A DNA stretch of 64,000 bases, from the NCBI RefSeq assembly GCF_028640845.1, contig NC_080542.1, positions 13,843,901-13,907,900 on the forward strand, given 5' to 3'. The stretch's first letter is position 1, and each line of letters opens with the position of its first letter. Shown here piece by piece: positions 13,532 to 25,500 of this stretch. Under the pieces are notes generated by a model. That model was not told where the DNA came from, searched no databases, and worked only from the letters and a program-made list of their open reading frames with translations. Source of the stretch: Ahaetulla prasina (taxonomy: Eukaryota; Chordata; Lepidosauria; Squamata; Colubridae). The position numbers and the translations under genes were made by a program.

Positions 13532-13964
13532 TAAATTTCAGCTTTAAAAATCTTCTATACTCTTCCCCTCAAACTCTTTACTGATTATGGTGCAAAAACC
13601 TGTCCTTTATGCCATAATTAAGATGAATCATAATTACAGTCTATCATTGGCTGGTTCATGAGATGGCTGTTTATGAAAGGTGTCCAGTTTTGTTTGTAAG
13701 ATGCTTTGAGGAAGAATTCCCGCAATAATGAAGTCTCTTAGTTGATAAAACCTCTGAAGAAAATGAGTGGATTTGGGGATGATGCTTTTAGCAATAGTTG
13801 TGTGACTTGCCAATTCAAGGAGTAGCACCGAAACAGATATTTTCAGCAGTAGCATCTTGCCCAAAACCCTTACTAGAACACATTATTTTCTCTGGTTACC
13901 ATTGGATTTGGCATACTGTTATAAAAGTAGCAATTGACGTGAATGATGTTACTTTTTGTATCTT

Positions 13965-14063
13965 TTCTTTTGTGTACACTGAGAGCGTATGCACCAAGAC
14001 AAATTCTTTGTGTGCCCAACCACGCTTGGCCAATAAAGAATTCTATTCTATTCTATTTTGATA
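13965..14063 (+). mobile_element. CR1 (snake-type) 3' end with (ATTCT)n tail
   Basis: gtgtacactgagagcgtatg, then ttggccaataaagaattcta followed by ATTCT units. This is the 3' end seen in antisense at 25,103, 60,206 and 63,404 and in sense at 34,787 and 61,558. Confidence 0.82.
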
Positions 14064-14104
14064 GGAAGATGTGGACAAAAGAAAAAACAAGGAAGGAAAG
14101 AACC

Positions 14105-14681
14105 TGTCGTGTCCCACTCCTCCTCTGATGGCTGGGTTGGGGAAGTCTGTATCAAGCGTGGCCACAAAGCTTCTGCAGCTTTGCCAAAGTTCTGTCAGAG
14201 TTCTCAGGGCAGGCAGGAGTCCAAGATGTGACTTCAGCAATCCAAATTAGACTTTGCCTGACTCAAAGAATGCCAGAAAGCAGATCCTTTATATAGGCCA
14301 TGGGGAATGGCTCCATGACTCAGCACTTATCCAGGCCTTCCCCTCCCTTCCTTTTGCTGACGTCGCCTCTCCATTCTCCGGAAGCGTGGATCTGTCCACC
14401 CTCCAGCTGCCGGCAATTCCAGCTCATGACTGGCTTCAGGCTCTTCATGTTCACATGCTTTGGGGGAGGGGTTTATTTGCTCGGTCTGTCCGGGCATGGT
14501 GCCAGGACTGGGTGCTGGAGGCATGCCAGGCCATTCGTCTTGCTCGGTCTGTCCGGGCATGGTGCCAGGACTGGGAGCTGGAGGCATGCCAGGCCGTTCG
14601 TCTGCACTATCAGTCCCAGGCTGAGATAACAGGAGATGAGAGGGGCCCGGCTGTGGACAGGGGGGCGGGCGAGGCACAACA
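14105..14681 (-). mobile_element. Solo LTR, 577 bp, with 5-bp TSD and U3 tandem repeat
   Basis: Bounded by TSD gaacc at 14100-14104 and 14682-14686. On the minus strand it starts tgttgtgcctcgcc and ends cgaca. A TATA-like tatataaagg lies at about 14,290. Two near-identical units of about 62 bp (about 14,478-14,603) form a tandem repeat in the U3 portion. The 154-aa plus-strand ORF across it is not a gene. Whether it is ERV or gypsy-type cannot be told without internal sequence. Confidence 0.8.
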
Positions 14682-14699
14682 GAACCCATATTTATCTGT

Positions 14700-15350
14700 T
14701 GAACCTTCTTCATCATAATGGAAAAAAAGAATATTTAATAACATGCTTCATCTTCAAAAATGTTGCATGAGCAGCTATGGGAATTCCTGGGGATGCAGAG
14801 AAGAAATTGATATAATGATGATTCATTTCATGTTCCAAGAGAAAATAATTTTCTGGCCAATAATGTCATTTAGTTCAATCAGTATGGAAGAAAGTTTGTT
14901 TATTCTAACTAACAGAATTGCTTCTTTCTTCTACACAAGACACAAAAGATTGTAGTGGCTAATTTAAAACAAAAGTGTAGTGCCTAATAGCATTAGTAAC
15001 ATCTAATTGTTTTTTCTTATATCCTTTATACATTTTTTACAATGACATGAAGAAAAATGTAAAAGTAGAATGCCTTGAATTAATCTAAATTGAAATGCAT
15101 CACTATCAAGCAACTCTTATTTTTTTCTTTTTACAATCCCTTTTTATTGGGGTGGAGTCAAGGCAACTGGATGGAGCTGAGCATTTACTGGCCAGATGCC
15201 TTTCCTGATGCCTACTCAGAGTTCTCAGCAGTATTTTCTTTTTGTGCCCCAATAGAGAAACATCTGTCACTGCCTAGGATTGAACTCTCAAGCTTCCAAG
15301 TGGAAAGTGAGTGTCTTCACCTCCAGCCAACATGCCACTCATCAAGCTGC
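14700..15350. other. Spacer without recognised gene
   Basis: Nothing convincing beyond a stretch around 15,150-15,350 that resembles the ...ggatgc cctcctgac... repeat of V2R intron 3 (compare 23,040-23,220: ctgagttttttctggccgga), probably a shared dispersed repeat. Confidence 0.4.
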
Positions 15351-15353
<3 letters not shown>

Positions 15354-15435
<82 letters not shown>

Positions 15436-15907
15436 TAGATTTCTATACTGCCCTTCTCCCGAAGGACTCAGGGCGGTGTACAGCCAGAATAAAAACCCAA
15501 ACAATACAATATACAATTAAAACAAAATTAAAAAACATTATACAATTGGCCGAAAACTTTAAAACATTTAAAATTCTAAAAACCCATTAAAATTCATATA
15601 AAATTTAGAAATACAAAATATAAATTTAAAAATACAACAAAATTTAAGCCAGCCCCGCGCGAGTAAATAAATACATTTTCAATTCGCGGCGAAAGGTTCG
15701 AAGGTCAGATATTTGGCGTAAACCAGAGGGAAGTTCATTCCAGAGGGTAGGAGCCCCCACAGAGAAGGATCTTCCCCTGGGGGCCGCCAGCCGACATTGT
15801 TTGGCGGATGGCACCCTGAGAAGTCCCTCTCTGTGTGACCGTACGGGTCGGTGGGAGGCATGAGGTAACAGTAGGCAGTCCTGTAAGTACCCAGGCCCTA
15901 AGCCATA
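15354..15907 (-). mobile_element. L2-clade LINE 3' fragment with (ATT)n tail
   Basis: (ATT)n at 15,354-15,433, antisense hairpin at about 15,449, then minus-strand coding for SYGLGPGYLQDCLLLPHASH and ALWNELPSGL within the ORF at 15644-16090. The LINE part of that ORF ends where the GGAA microsatellite begins. Confidence 0.88.
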
Positions 15908-16041
15908 GGAGGGGGAAGGGGAGGGAGGGAGGGAGGGAGGGAGGGAGGGAGGAAGGAAGGAAGGAAGGGAGGAAGGAAGGAAGGAAGGAAGGAAGGAAGG
16001 AAGGAAGGAAGGAAGGAAGGAAGGAAGGAAGGAAGGAAGGA
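15908..16041. repeat. (GGGA)n/(GGAA)n microsatellite
   Basis: About 33 tetranucleotide units, GGGA-rich first and GGAA-rich later. It abuts the 5'-truncation point of the L2 fragment. Confidence 0.95.
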
Positions 16042-16458
16042 GATATGGATGTTTGGTTAATTTCCAATGCTTCCTGCCAGCTTTCCACAAGGAAATTCAA
16101 TGGAGAAGCCATCAGAGAGTTGAAAGTTACCCCCTTCCTACTAACGTTTTGTCCACCCATAATCATTCTGTTTCTCTGTTTAAGTGAACAAATATCTCTA
16201 AAATGATGACCCAACAGTCATAGGTTGTCCAGGCTTTTATAATTCTACAGCCCGTGAAGTCTGGAATAGTGTCCCTATAGGTAATAATAACTTTTCTCTT
16301 TCTAAGTGATATAATGATATGCTGAACTTGAGGCAGAATATTTTTTTGATATCAAAGCAAGACACAGAAAGCATACAGAACATAACTTCTTGAATTCTTT
16401 CCAGTATTTTACCAGTAGTAGGTAAGGAAATCTGCTGAATAAATTAATGTGTTGAATG

Positions 16459-16718
16459 CAGGGGTGAAATCCAGCAGATTCTGGAGAACCGGTAGCGGAA
16501 ATTTTGAGTAGTTCAAAGAACTGGCAAATACCACCTCTGGCTGGCCCCAGAGTGGGTTGGGAATGGATATTTTGCAGTATCCTTCCCCTGGAGTGGGGTG
16601 GGAATGGAGATTTTGCAGTATCCTTTCCCTGCCATGCCCACTAAGCCACGCCCACAAAGCCATACCATGCCCACCAAGTCACAGAACTAGTAGTAAAATA
16701 ATTTGAATTTCACCACTG
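16459..16718. mobile_element. 260-bp hAT MITE
   Basis: Ends caggggtgaaat and atttcaccactg; TSD gttgaatg/gttgaacg (one mismatch) at 16451-16458 and 16719-16726. Same family as the element shared at 18,196-18,450 and 39,596-39,903. Confidence 0.85.
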
Positions 16719-16744
16719 GTTGAACGCATGCGTATTGATGTGTA

Positions 16745-17030
16745 TACATGCCCTGGAAATTCCAGGATGAGCTGATGCCTCTGTTTTGGATGAAGTGGTA
16801 AGAAAGGAAGAAAAAGTGTGCTTAGAATTATTTAGTCTCCAACATCACAAGGCATTGCACACCTACTATACCTCTCCCATAAAAAATCCATTGGAATTAT
16901 TTGTTCGCATTTTTTTTTCTTTCACTGACTGATCTAACTCACTATTGTGCTCAATCTTTCTTTTGTCAACTTCTCTTCTCACACCAAATTTGGTTCCATT
17001 GTATTAAATTTTTCCAAAGTTTTTATTTTA
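16745..17030. other. Spacer without recognised feature
   Basis: No ORF, repeat boundary or RNA structure I can support. Confidence 0.5.
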
Positions 17031-17034
17031 TTTT

Positions 17035-17990
17035 TATTTGTCAAACACAACAGTATATATAAGTATAAGCATGAAATAACCATAGAAATTGGATACAATC
17101 AAAGGGAACATTAGGATAGGAACGGTAGGCACGCTGGTTCTCTTATGCACGCCCCTTATAGACCTCTTAGGAATGGGTTGAGGTCAATAATAGATAGTCT
17201 TTGGTTAAAGCTTTGGGGATTTGGGGAAGAGACCACAGAGTCAGGTAGTGCATTCCAGGCATTAACAACTCTGTTACTGAAGTCATATTTTCTACAATCA
17301 AGATTGGAGCAGTTCACATTAAGTTTAAAACTATTATGTGCTCGTGTATTGTTGTGATGGAAGCTGAAGTAGTCTTCGACAGGAAGGACATTGTAGCAGA
17401 TGATTTTATGAGTTATACTCAGGTCATGCCGCAGGCAGCTGAGTTCTAAATTTTCTAAACCCAGGATTTCAAGTCTGGTGGCATAAGGTATTTTGTTGTG
17501 ATCAGAGGAGTGGAGAATTCTTCTTGTAAAATATTTCTGGACACGCTCAATTGTATTAATGTCCGAAATGAGGTGTGGGTTCCAGACAGGCGAGCTGTAT
17601 TCGAGAATTGCTCTAGCAAATGTTTTGTATGCTCTGGTTAGTAGTGTAATCTTTCTGGAGAAGAAACTACACAAGGTTAAGTTTACAACTCTTAAAGCCT
17701 TTTTGGCAATGTAGTTGCAGTGGGCTTTGGCACTTAAATCGATTGATATGAAAACTCCAAGGTCTTTGACGGGGTGAAGGTCATCTACAAGGTAATGTCC
17801 ATCAAGCTTGTATTTAGTGTTCTGATTCTTTTTTCCAATGTGTAAGACAGAGCATTTGCTGGTTGAGATTTGGAGTTGCCAAATTTTTGACCATTCTGAC
17901 ACAGTCAAGGTCTTTTTGAAGGGTATCTGCATTGTTGGTAGTGTTAAATAGTTTAACATCATTGACGAAGAGAACACAATTACTTATAAT
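17035..17990 (-). mobile_element. CR1-group LINE (family b) fragment upstream of gene A
   Basis: Minus-strand ORF 17977-17156: [57 protein letters not shown]. Its RT catalytic box is missing (5' truncation). The right end continues into sequence shared with gene B at 39,396, so this LINE predates the A/B duplication. Confidence 0.85.
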
Positions 17991-18195
17991 AATTGTTATG
18001 GGTAGGGCCCAAACCCGTTACAAAAATTCTTTTTCAAAATTGGTTTGAAGTTCTCCTGATCGCTGCAGAATCTTGAGATCCAGAGATAGCAGAATGAACA
18101 TTCTGAAAATGCCCATCTGTTAGTTGGGGAAGCATAAGTCCACCATAACAGGTTCAGCCCCCATTCCAAAGCTCCATTTCCAATTGACTCTATCT

Positions 18196-18450
18196 CAGAT
18201 AGAGTCTGAAGAACCGGTAGCAGAAATTTTGAGTAATTCGGAGAATTGGCAAATACCACCTCTGGCTGGCCCCAGAGTGGGGTGGGAATGGAGATTTTGC
18301 AATATCCTTCCCCCAGGAGTGGGGAGGGAATGGGGATTTTGCAGCATACTTCCCCTGCCACTTCCACCAACCGATACCTACCAAGCCACACCACGCCTAC
18401 CAAGCAACGCCCACAGAATCAGTAGTAAAAAAATTTGGATTTCACCACTG
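18196..18450. mobile_element. hAT MITE upstream of gene A (shared with B, absent from C)
   Basis: TSD ctctatct at 18188-18195 and ctctatgg from 18451; right end atttcaccactg. The left terminus is shortened relative to the B copy. Confidence 0.75.
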
Positions 18451-18520
18451 CTCTATGGAATGTGGAAACATTCCAGGGTGATGTCCTTCTAGAGTTTGAA
18501 TGAATATTATAGTATTCAAG

Positions 18521-18666
18521 ATTATTTTAAAATAAGTTTTTTAACTGCATTTTAAATTTGTATATTGTACCGTCTGTTTTATTCTTGCCTGTGCACCGCC
18601 CTGAGTCCTTCGGGAGAAGGGCGGTATAGAAATCAAATAAATAAAATAAATAAATAAATAAAATAA
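18521..18666 (+). mobile_element. Short L2-type 3' fragment in gene A upstream flank
   Basis: Carries the hairpin ccgccctgagtccttcggga at about 18,597 and an (AAAT)n tail. Gene B reads straight through at about 39,972 (tattcaagaaagactc), so this is an A-only insertion. Confidence 0.75.
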
Positions 18667-19352
18667 GAAAGACTCTTCTTATTTGTTTATTTATATTTCA
18701 CCCCTTTTCACTTCCCATCTCCCTCAGAGAAGCGGTCTGGCTGGTATACAATTTAATCAATTAAATTAAGCATTAAAACAAAATAACGGGGTTTTTTTTA
18801 AAAGCAAAGTATTAAATATTAAAAAAGGTAATATGTATGAAGCAAAATTGGTGGGCCAAATTACCTCAAATGGTTTGTTTCTATTCCTTTTTTCCCCCTC
18901 TGGTGGTGTTCTCATTTGTTTTCTTCTGTGCATATGAACTCTTACTGCCTTATTATTTTTTTGTTTACTTCATGCCTTACTTCCAAAGGTTCATAACCAT
19001 GCAGCAAGGACTATTGCAATACGATAAACATGTTTCCTTCTGATATTTTTCAAAGTACTACTGCAAAGAATGATACTGATTACTGAAGAAGGATGGTGAT
19101 TGTTCCTTCTCCAAATCTTAAGGGAATTCCAGCAGGCACTATAAAAGTGATCTCCCTGGATTAAGACATTGCATTCTATTAATATCTGCTTAGAAATACA
19201 GAAATGCACATAGGTAGGATTAGTATTTCATCTGTGACACTTCATTTTTTTAAACTTTAAATAAAATTCATTTTCTTAAGTTTAGATAATATTAGTGAAT
19301 GGTCAGCTACTCAGTTAAATGGAAACATAGGAGTTACTGTTTGATCTCTACA

Positions 19353-19594
19353 ATGACTACTACATGTTGTAGTCAGTTGGTTATATTCAGAACATTAGTT
19401 TTATCTTTTTTCCCAACTATGATGAGCATTTCTCCTCCCTACACTTGCAAACTTAGTAATCCTCTTCCAATTGTTCATGAATACTATCAGTCTGGAGATT
19501 TAATCATTGCTGCTATTATTTATCAGGTTCTCTTTCTTTCAAATGAGATCACTTTTCATAGCCGTCCTAAGTATGACGTCCTTGATCAGTACAT
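19353..19594 (+). CDS. V2R gene A exon 1
   Basis: The ATG at 19353 begins [20 protein letters not shown], a signal-peptide-like leader. The frame is open to an upstream start at 19299, but the 19353 ATG is the one shared by all three paralogues and sits directly before the hydrophobic leader. The mature start carries YTCK with its conserved cysteine and [14 protein letters not shown]. The exon ends phase 2 at acat|gtaagt. The codon split with exon 2 reconstitutes Met. Confidence 0.85.
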
Positions 19595-22500
19595 GTAAGT
19601 ACCCGACTACTTCTCTTCCTCCTCATACTGCATCTCTTCTTTTCCCTCCCTCATTGATACCTAAATGTATTTTCTTTCACTTTTATGCTTAAAAGTATTG
19701 TTTGCTAGCCAGTTGATATGACCAGTTCCAGTGACCATATTTCGTCATTTTTAATTTCAGAGCTGTCTTAATACTGATGTTGAAATTGAGATAAATATTG
19801 TTAGTTTTAATCGTAAAACATATGGATTTCATTCTCCTCAAGAAACTTCCTTCCTTCAACAAAGTCCCTTGTTGAAAGTAAAAAAAAAGTTTGACTAAAC
19901 TACATATTGCAGAAGCTCTCTGGTGAATCTTGAAGGGTTTTTTCCCCCTTTTATTTCATCCAGATATAAAACAGGAAACCCACTAGTGCATAATTTAGGT
20001 TATAATAGGTTTAGGATGTAAAATGGAGCTGGCTTCCTTCCCTTAGAAAATACAGATAGGATATAGATAGTACTGCATGAATTTTTTTCTCCTCAAGAAA
20101 CTGACTAATCTAAATATTGCAGATATCCTCTGGTTAATCTTGAGCTTATTCATCTTTCGTTTCATAAAGATATAAAAGAGAAACCCTCTAGTGCATTGAA
20201 TTTCCGTCCTGTCAGTTAGAGATTATGTCCCCATGTTCTTATGCTGTAATTAATAATGAGAACATTGCCTTCTAGAACCTTATTCACACTCTTTAATATA
20301 TTTAAAGATTTCAATCATGTCCCCCTCTCCTTCTGTCCTCTAGGCTGAACATATTCAGTTCCTCTAATATTTCCTCATATTTTTTGTCCCTCAAACCTTG
20401 CATCATTTTTCTTGCCTATTTTTTCACTCAATCTTATCAAAACCTTTTTTTAAAGTGAGGTCTCCAGAACTGTACACAGTATTTCAAATGTGGTCTGGGT
20501 AAATGTCACCTTAGCTCAATGTTAAGTAGCCACAGCTAGGTCGGTGCTTTCCAGATGATACAATCGAGGGCTATTATTAGAGAGTGACCAGATTCCAGAT
20601 GTCCAGAACTAACAATAAGCACTAGTTTATATCTTCATGAATATATATGTATAAAACAGCTGTGCAATTTTGAAGCAGAAATATATTGACATAGTTTATA
20701 TCTTTCCACAAAGGTTTATCACTCATAATTACCAGCACACTTTGGCTCTGGCATTTGCTGTAAAGGAGATCAATGAAGATTCTGGGATTTTACCCAACGT
20801 TACCCTTGGTTTCCACATTGCTACTGACTATACTCTGGAAAGTACAACTTATCAGTTAGCAATGGAATTTCTATCTACAAAATATGAATTTATACCCAAC
20901 TACAAATGTAATGACCAGACCAACACAGTAGCTGTCATTGGAGGACCCCGTAGTAACATCTGTCTCAACATGGCAATCTCTCTGTGCAACTACAAATTTC
21001 CCCAGGTGAGAAAACTGAATAAGAACATCTTGAAAGGATGTCTTTTTTTGCTTGATGAGCAAATTGCCAATGTCATGTAAAACTAATTTTTAAGCACTCT
21101 GTTTTTGTATCCCACTCAAACTCAGAGAATGGATTAAATAAACCCACATTGCATTGGTTTTAAATTTTTGATTTTATTTTGGAAGAAGTACTTCATTCTT
21201 ATGTTCTTCTGACTTCCTTCATTTAGATCACATATGGATCAGCTCCATTGAGAAATACTGAAACAGCAGCATTTGTCAAATGGATGTTCCCAGATGAGAA
21301 CCACCAATTTAAAGGAATACTGCACTTACTGTTGCATTTTGGATGGACCTGGGTTGGGTTAGTTTCATTGTATGAGGAAGAAAGAGACAGATTCATTCAA
21401 AATAGACTTTCCATGTTTTCAGAGAGAGGAATCTGCTTTGACTTTATACAATGTCTTCCCCAGATAATATACGGTAATGAAGCTGCTGTGTATATAGAAA
21501 ATGCAGACAAAATATTCAAAGTAATCGTGGAAAGTACAGTTATTGCAGTTATCTTAAGTGCTGAAAATGCAGGCTTGGTGCCCTTGAGACTAATGATCTA
21601 TTTTTTCAATTATGATAATATTCCAAAGGAGAGAAGGTCCAAAATTTGGATCATGACAGCCCAGATGGAATTCACATCCATTCTAATGCAGAGACCGTTG
21701 CCCATTGATTTTCTCCATGGTGCACTTTCTTTTGCAATTCACTCAAAGCAGCTGGCTGGATTCCAACAATTTATGCAGAAGAGAAACCCAAACTTAGAAA
21801 AAGAGGATGGGTTGATTACGGATTTCTGGAAAGATGCATTTGAATGCTCATTCTCCAGTGATATTACAGATGGGAATGCTGAAAGGATCTGCACTGGAGA
21901 AGAGAAGCTGGAGACTCTTCCTAATTCGATCTTTGACACCACCATAAATGGACAGAGTTACAGTGTCTACAATGCAGTCTTTGCTGTGGCACATGCTCTG
22001 AAGGCCATGCGCTCTTCCAAACTCAAAGGGAGACAAAAAATGAATGAGAGGAAATGGAAGTTATTTCTCCAATCACCTTGGCAAGTAATGTTGGCTAATA
22101 CAAAATTTGGGGAAATCATCAAGTACCAGAACAGGAGACTGGTTTTGTGTTTTGTTTTGTTGTGTTGTGTTGTTTTAACAGTTAGAATGCTTCATAATTA
22201 TATGTAGTTTTTAAAGCTATATAGAAGTAGTTGATATTTTCATGAGAAAGAAAATTTTTAAAAAAGGAATATAAATCTAAGGCTTAGATAAAGACACTAT
22301 ATATATATAACATACGAGCTTCATTTTATGTCTAAAATGATATATTTATTTTTTTTTTGCATTTATATCCCGCCCTTCTCCGAAGACTCAGGGCGGCTTA
22401 CACAGTGTCAAGCAATAGTCTTCATCCATTTGTATACTATATACAAAGTCAACTTATTGCCCCCAACAATCTGGGTCCTCATTTTACCTACCTTATAAAG

Positions 22501-25500
22501 GATGGAAGGCTGAGTCAACCTTGGGCCTGGTGGGACTTGAACCTGCAATATTGCAAGCAGTTGCTGTTAATAATAGGCTGCATTAGCCTGTTGCGCCACC
22601 AGAGGCCACCTGTTGCGCCACCAGAGCCTGTTGCGCCACCATTAGCCTGTTGCGCCACCAGAGGCTCCTGTATGTACAGGATATTTTTCAATCCATTATA
22701 TTTGACAATTTTTTACGTAGAAAATGAAAACTGCTTAACTATTGAATAGCATTATTATTCTTCACCAGCTTAATTTTTGAGTTACTAAGATTCAAAGATG
22801 TCAAAGGTACATATTCAAAAGGAAACTATACCTAGTGTTACTTCCAGTGAATAACAAAATTGTCAATGAATTGCATGAAGAATATTCCAAGTTTATTTTT
22901 TTCTAAAAAGTAACATCTGGAATTACCCCCGGATGGAAGTAAAAGCCATCTTGTCCTAGAATTGTCTGTCTCAGAGAATTCTACCTTGCCTCCACTAAGT
23001 CTCTTTTTATGACCATGTAATCCCTCAGTTCAGGGTAGAGTTAGGGCAACTGAAAGGAGCTGAGTTTTTTCTGGCCGGATGCCCTTCCTGACTCCACACA
23101 GAGTTCACAGCAGATATTTTCTCTTTGTGCCCTCATGGAGACACAGTTGTCCCTTCTTAGGATTTAACTCTTACCCTTTTAAATGGGATGCAAGGGTCTT
23201 CACCAGTAGGTCACCATGTCATTCTCTATTTTGCCATTTATATGGCAGAACACTAAATTCCCCATTTCTGAAATGCTCAATCAAAGCAAAGTGATTTTCT
23301 GTTGGAATTGTCATCTTTCAGTTTTTCAGATGAGAGTTGAAAATGTATTTGATAAAACTATATTTTGTTAAAGGTTTGAAATAGTTTGACCAAGGCAAAA
23401 TGGAAGAGCTTATTTTTCTTTAAGCCTAGGCCAAACCGAAAGAAACAAATTGAAATTTTCCCATCCCCTTCAATGATTCCTGATAACTTTCCTGTTTCTT
23501 TCCTGTTTTTTGTCGTCTTCCTTTAGCTCCACCGTTTTTTGCAACAAGTCTCCTTTAACAACAGTGCTGGAGAACAGATTTCTTTTGCCCCCAGTGGGGA
23601 ATTAGAAACTGGACTTGATATTTTAAATTGGGTCACATTTTCAAATAAATCCTTTCTGAAAGTCCAAATTGGAAAGATCGACCCCCAGGCTCCTTCAGAC
23701 AAGTTCCTCACCCTTTCTGACAAGGACGCCTCTTGGCCTCTCATATTTAACCAGGTGTGTCTCATTTTTCCCTTTTCCTGAAATTATTAGCCATGGATTG
23801 ATGGAATAAATCAGGGATGTCAAACTAGCAGTCCGCAGGCCAGATGCGTCAAATGCAGGCCATGCGCACCTCAGCTCCATGAAGGGAAAAACTGTCACGA
23901 TAGGTCACATGGGTGCAACGGGATGCCCCAAGTTTGATACCTGTGGAATAAATGATTTAACCATCACAATTACAGCAACATTTGGAGTAAGCAAGCATTT
24001 AGCAGTCCATATGTTATTCGTTGAAGTTACAATGACACTGAAAAAAGATATATATGACCACTTTTCACACAAACGACCATAGTAGCATCCTCATAGTCAT
24101 GTGGCAATTGTCTCATATTTATGACAGTTACAGTGTCCCAGAATCATGTGATCACCTTTTGCCAGTCACTGGGGAAGTCATATTCACTTAGCAACTGTGT
24201 TACTAACTTAACAGCTGCAGTGATTCACTTAACAACTGTGGTGACAAAGGTCATAAAATGGAGTAAAACTCACTTAACAAGTTCCAATGCTAAGCTATCT
24301 TAGTATACAGGGTTTCTTTCTAAGTGCATTTGCAAATACTTTAGAGGTGTATGTACTTTAAGATAAATAAAATTTATTAAGGCAGAATGATTTTTTTTGA
24401 AAAAAAAATACTGTTTTCTTGATTTCAATACTTTAGAATTAATTTTTTAATAATCTCCTCTGAAATCAGGGATGGTTGATCAAATTCTTTGATTAGAGAA
24501 AATATAATATCTACATACCATACTTTTTGGAGTATAAGACTCATCTTTTTCCCCCTAAAGTGGGTGAAAATGTAGGTGTGTCTTATACAGTCATTTTTGG
24601 CCTTCCAAATTCTCCACACATCACATCTTTGCCCTCCTTGGCCCCGTGGCCCATTTTCATCAAAAAATGGGACCATTTTTGGGTTTCCAAGTCCTCTGCA
24701 CATTGCGTTTTCACCCTCCCTAGCCTCCCGAAGCATTCTACAGGCCAAAAATGGGCATGTTTTGGTTGAAAACAGGCTGTACAGAACTCTGTAGAGTGGT
24801 TCTGAGGTCCTGGGAGGGTGAAAATGTGATGTACAGAGGCCAAAAACTATTTTTTTTCTTTTTTGCGTCCTGTAAATTTAGGTTTGTCTTATAGTCCGAA
24901 AAATATGGTATGTAGCTGTTTGGAAATCCCTGGCAACACCTTTTGCATGAAAAAAGAAAAAAAAACATATCTATGATCCGTAGTTTCAATGATTTAAAAA
25001 ATGGATAATCCAGGACTTCCCGTTGATGTTACGGTGCTATCAGATGTGAAAAGAGGCACTCTGCGAATTTGCACCGAATCCCTTTGTTGGAGGGCCCCAA
25101 AATAGAATAGAATAGAATAGAATAGAATAGAATAGAATAGAATAGAATAGAATAGAATAGAATTTTTATTGGCCAAGTGTGATTGGACACACAAGGAATT
25201 TGTCTTGGTGCATATGCTCTCAGTGTACATAAAAGAAAAGATACGTTCATCAAGGTACAACATTTACAACACAATTGATGGTCAATATATCAATATAAAT
25301 CATAAGGCTTGCCAGCAACAAAGTTACAGTCATACAGTCATAAGTGGAAAGAGATTGGTGATGGGAACTATGAGAAGATTAATAGTAGTGCAGATTTAGT
25401 AAATAGTTTGACAGTGTTGAGGGAATTCTTTGTTTAGCAGAGTGATGGCCTTCAGGAAAAAACTGTTCTTGTGTCTAGTTGTTCTGGTGTGCAGTGCTCT

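Noticed and set aside
14254..14718. 154-aa ORF and its antisense partners as a gene
   Set aside because: They lie wholly inside the solo LTR and its tandem repeat; no protein motif, and open only because of GC-rich composition.
15090..15516. ORFs rich in Tyr, Asn or Leu
   Set aside because: They are translations of the (ATT)n microsatellite.
19299..19352. Upstream in-frame start of gene A at 19299
   Set aside because: Not kept as an ATG in all paralogues, and it would place a charged segment before the signal peptide.
22588..22668. ttgcgccacca repeats as a tandem regulatory array
   Set aside because: A local expansion at the 5' end of a SINE absent from gene B; no evidence of function.
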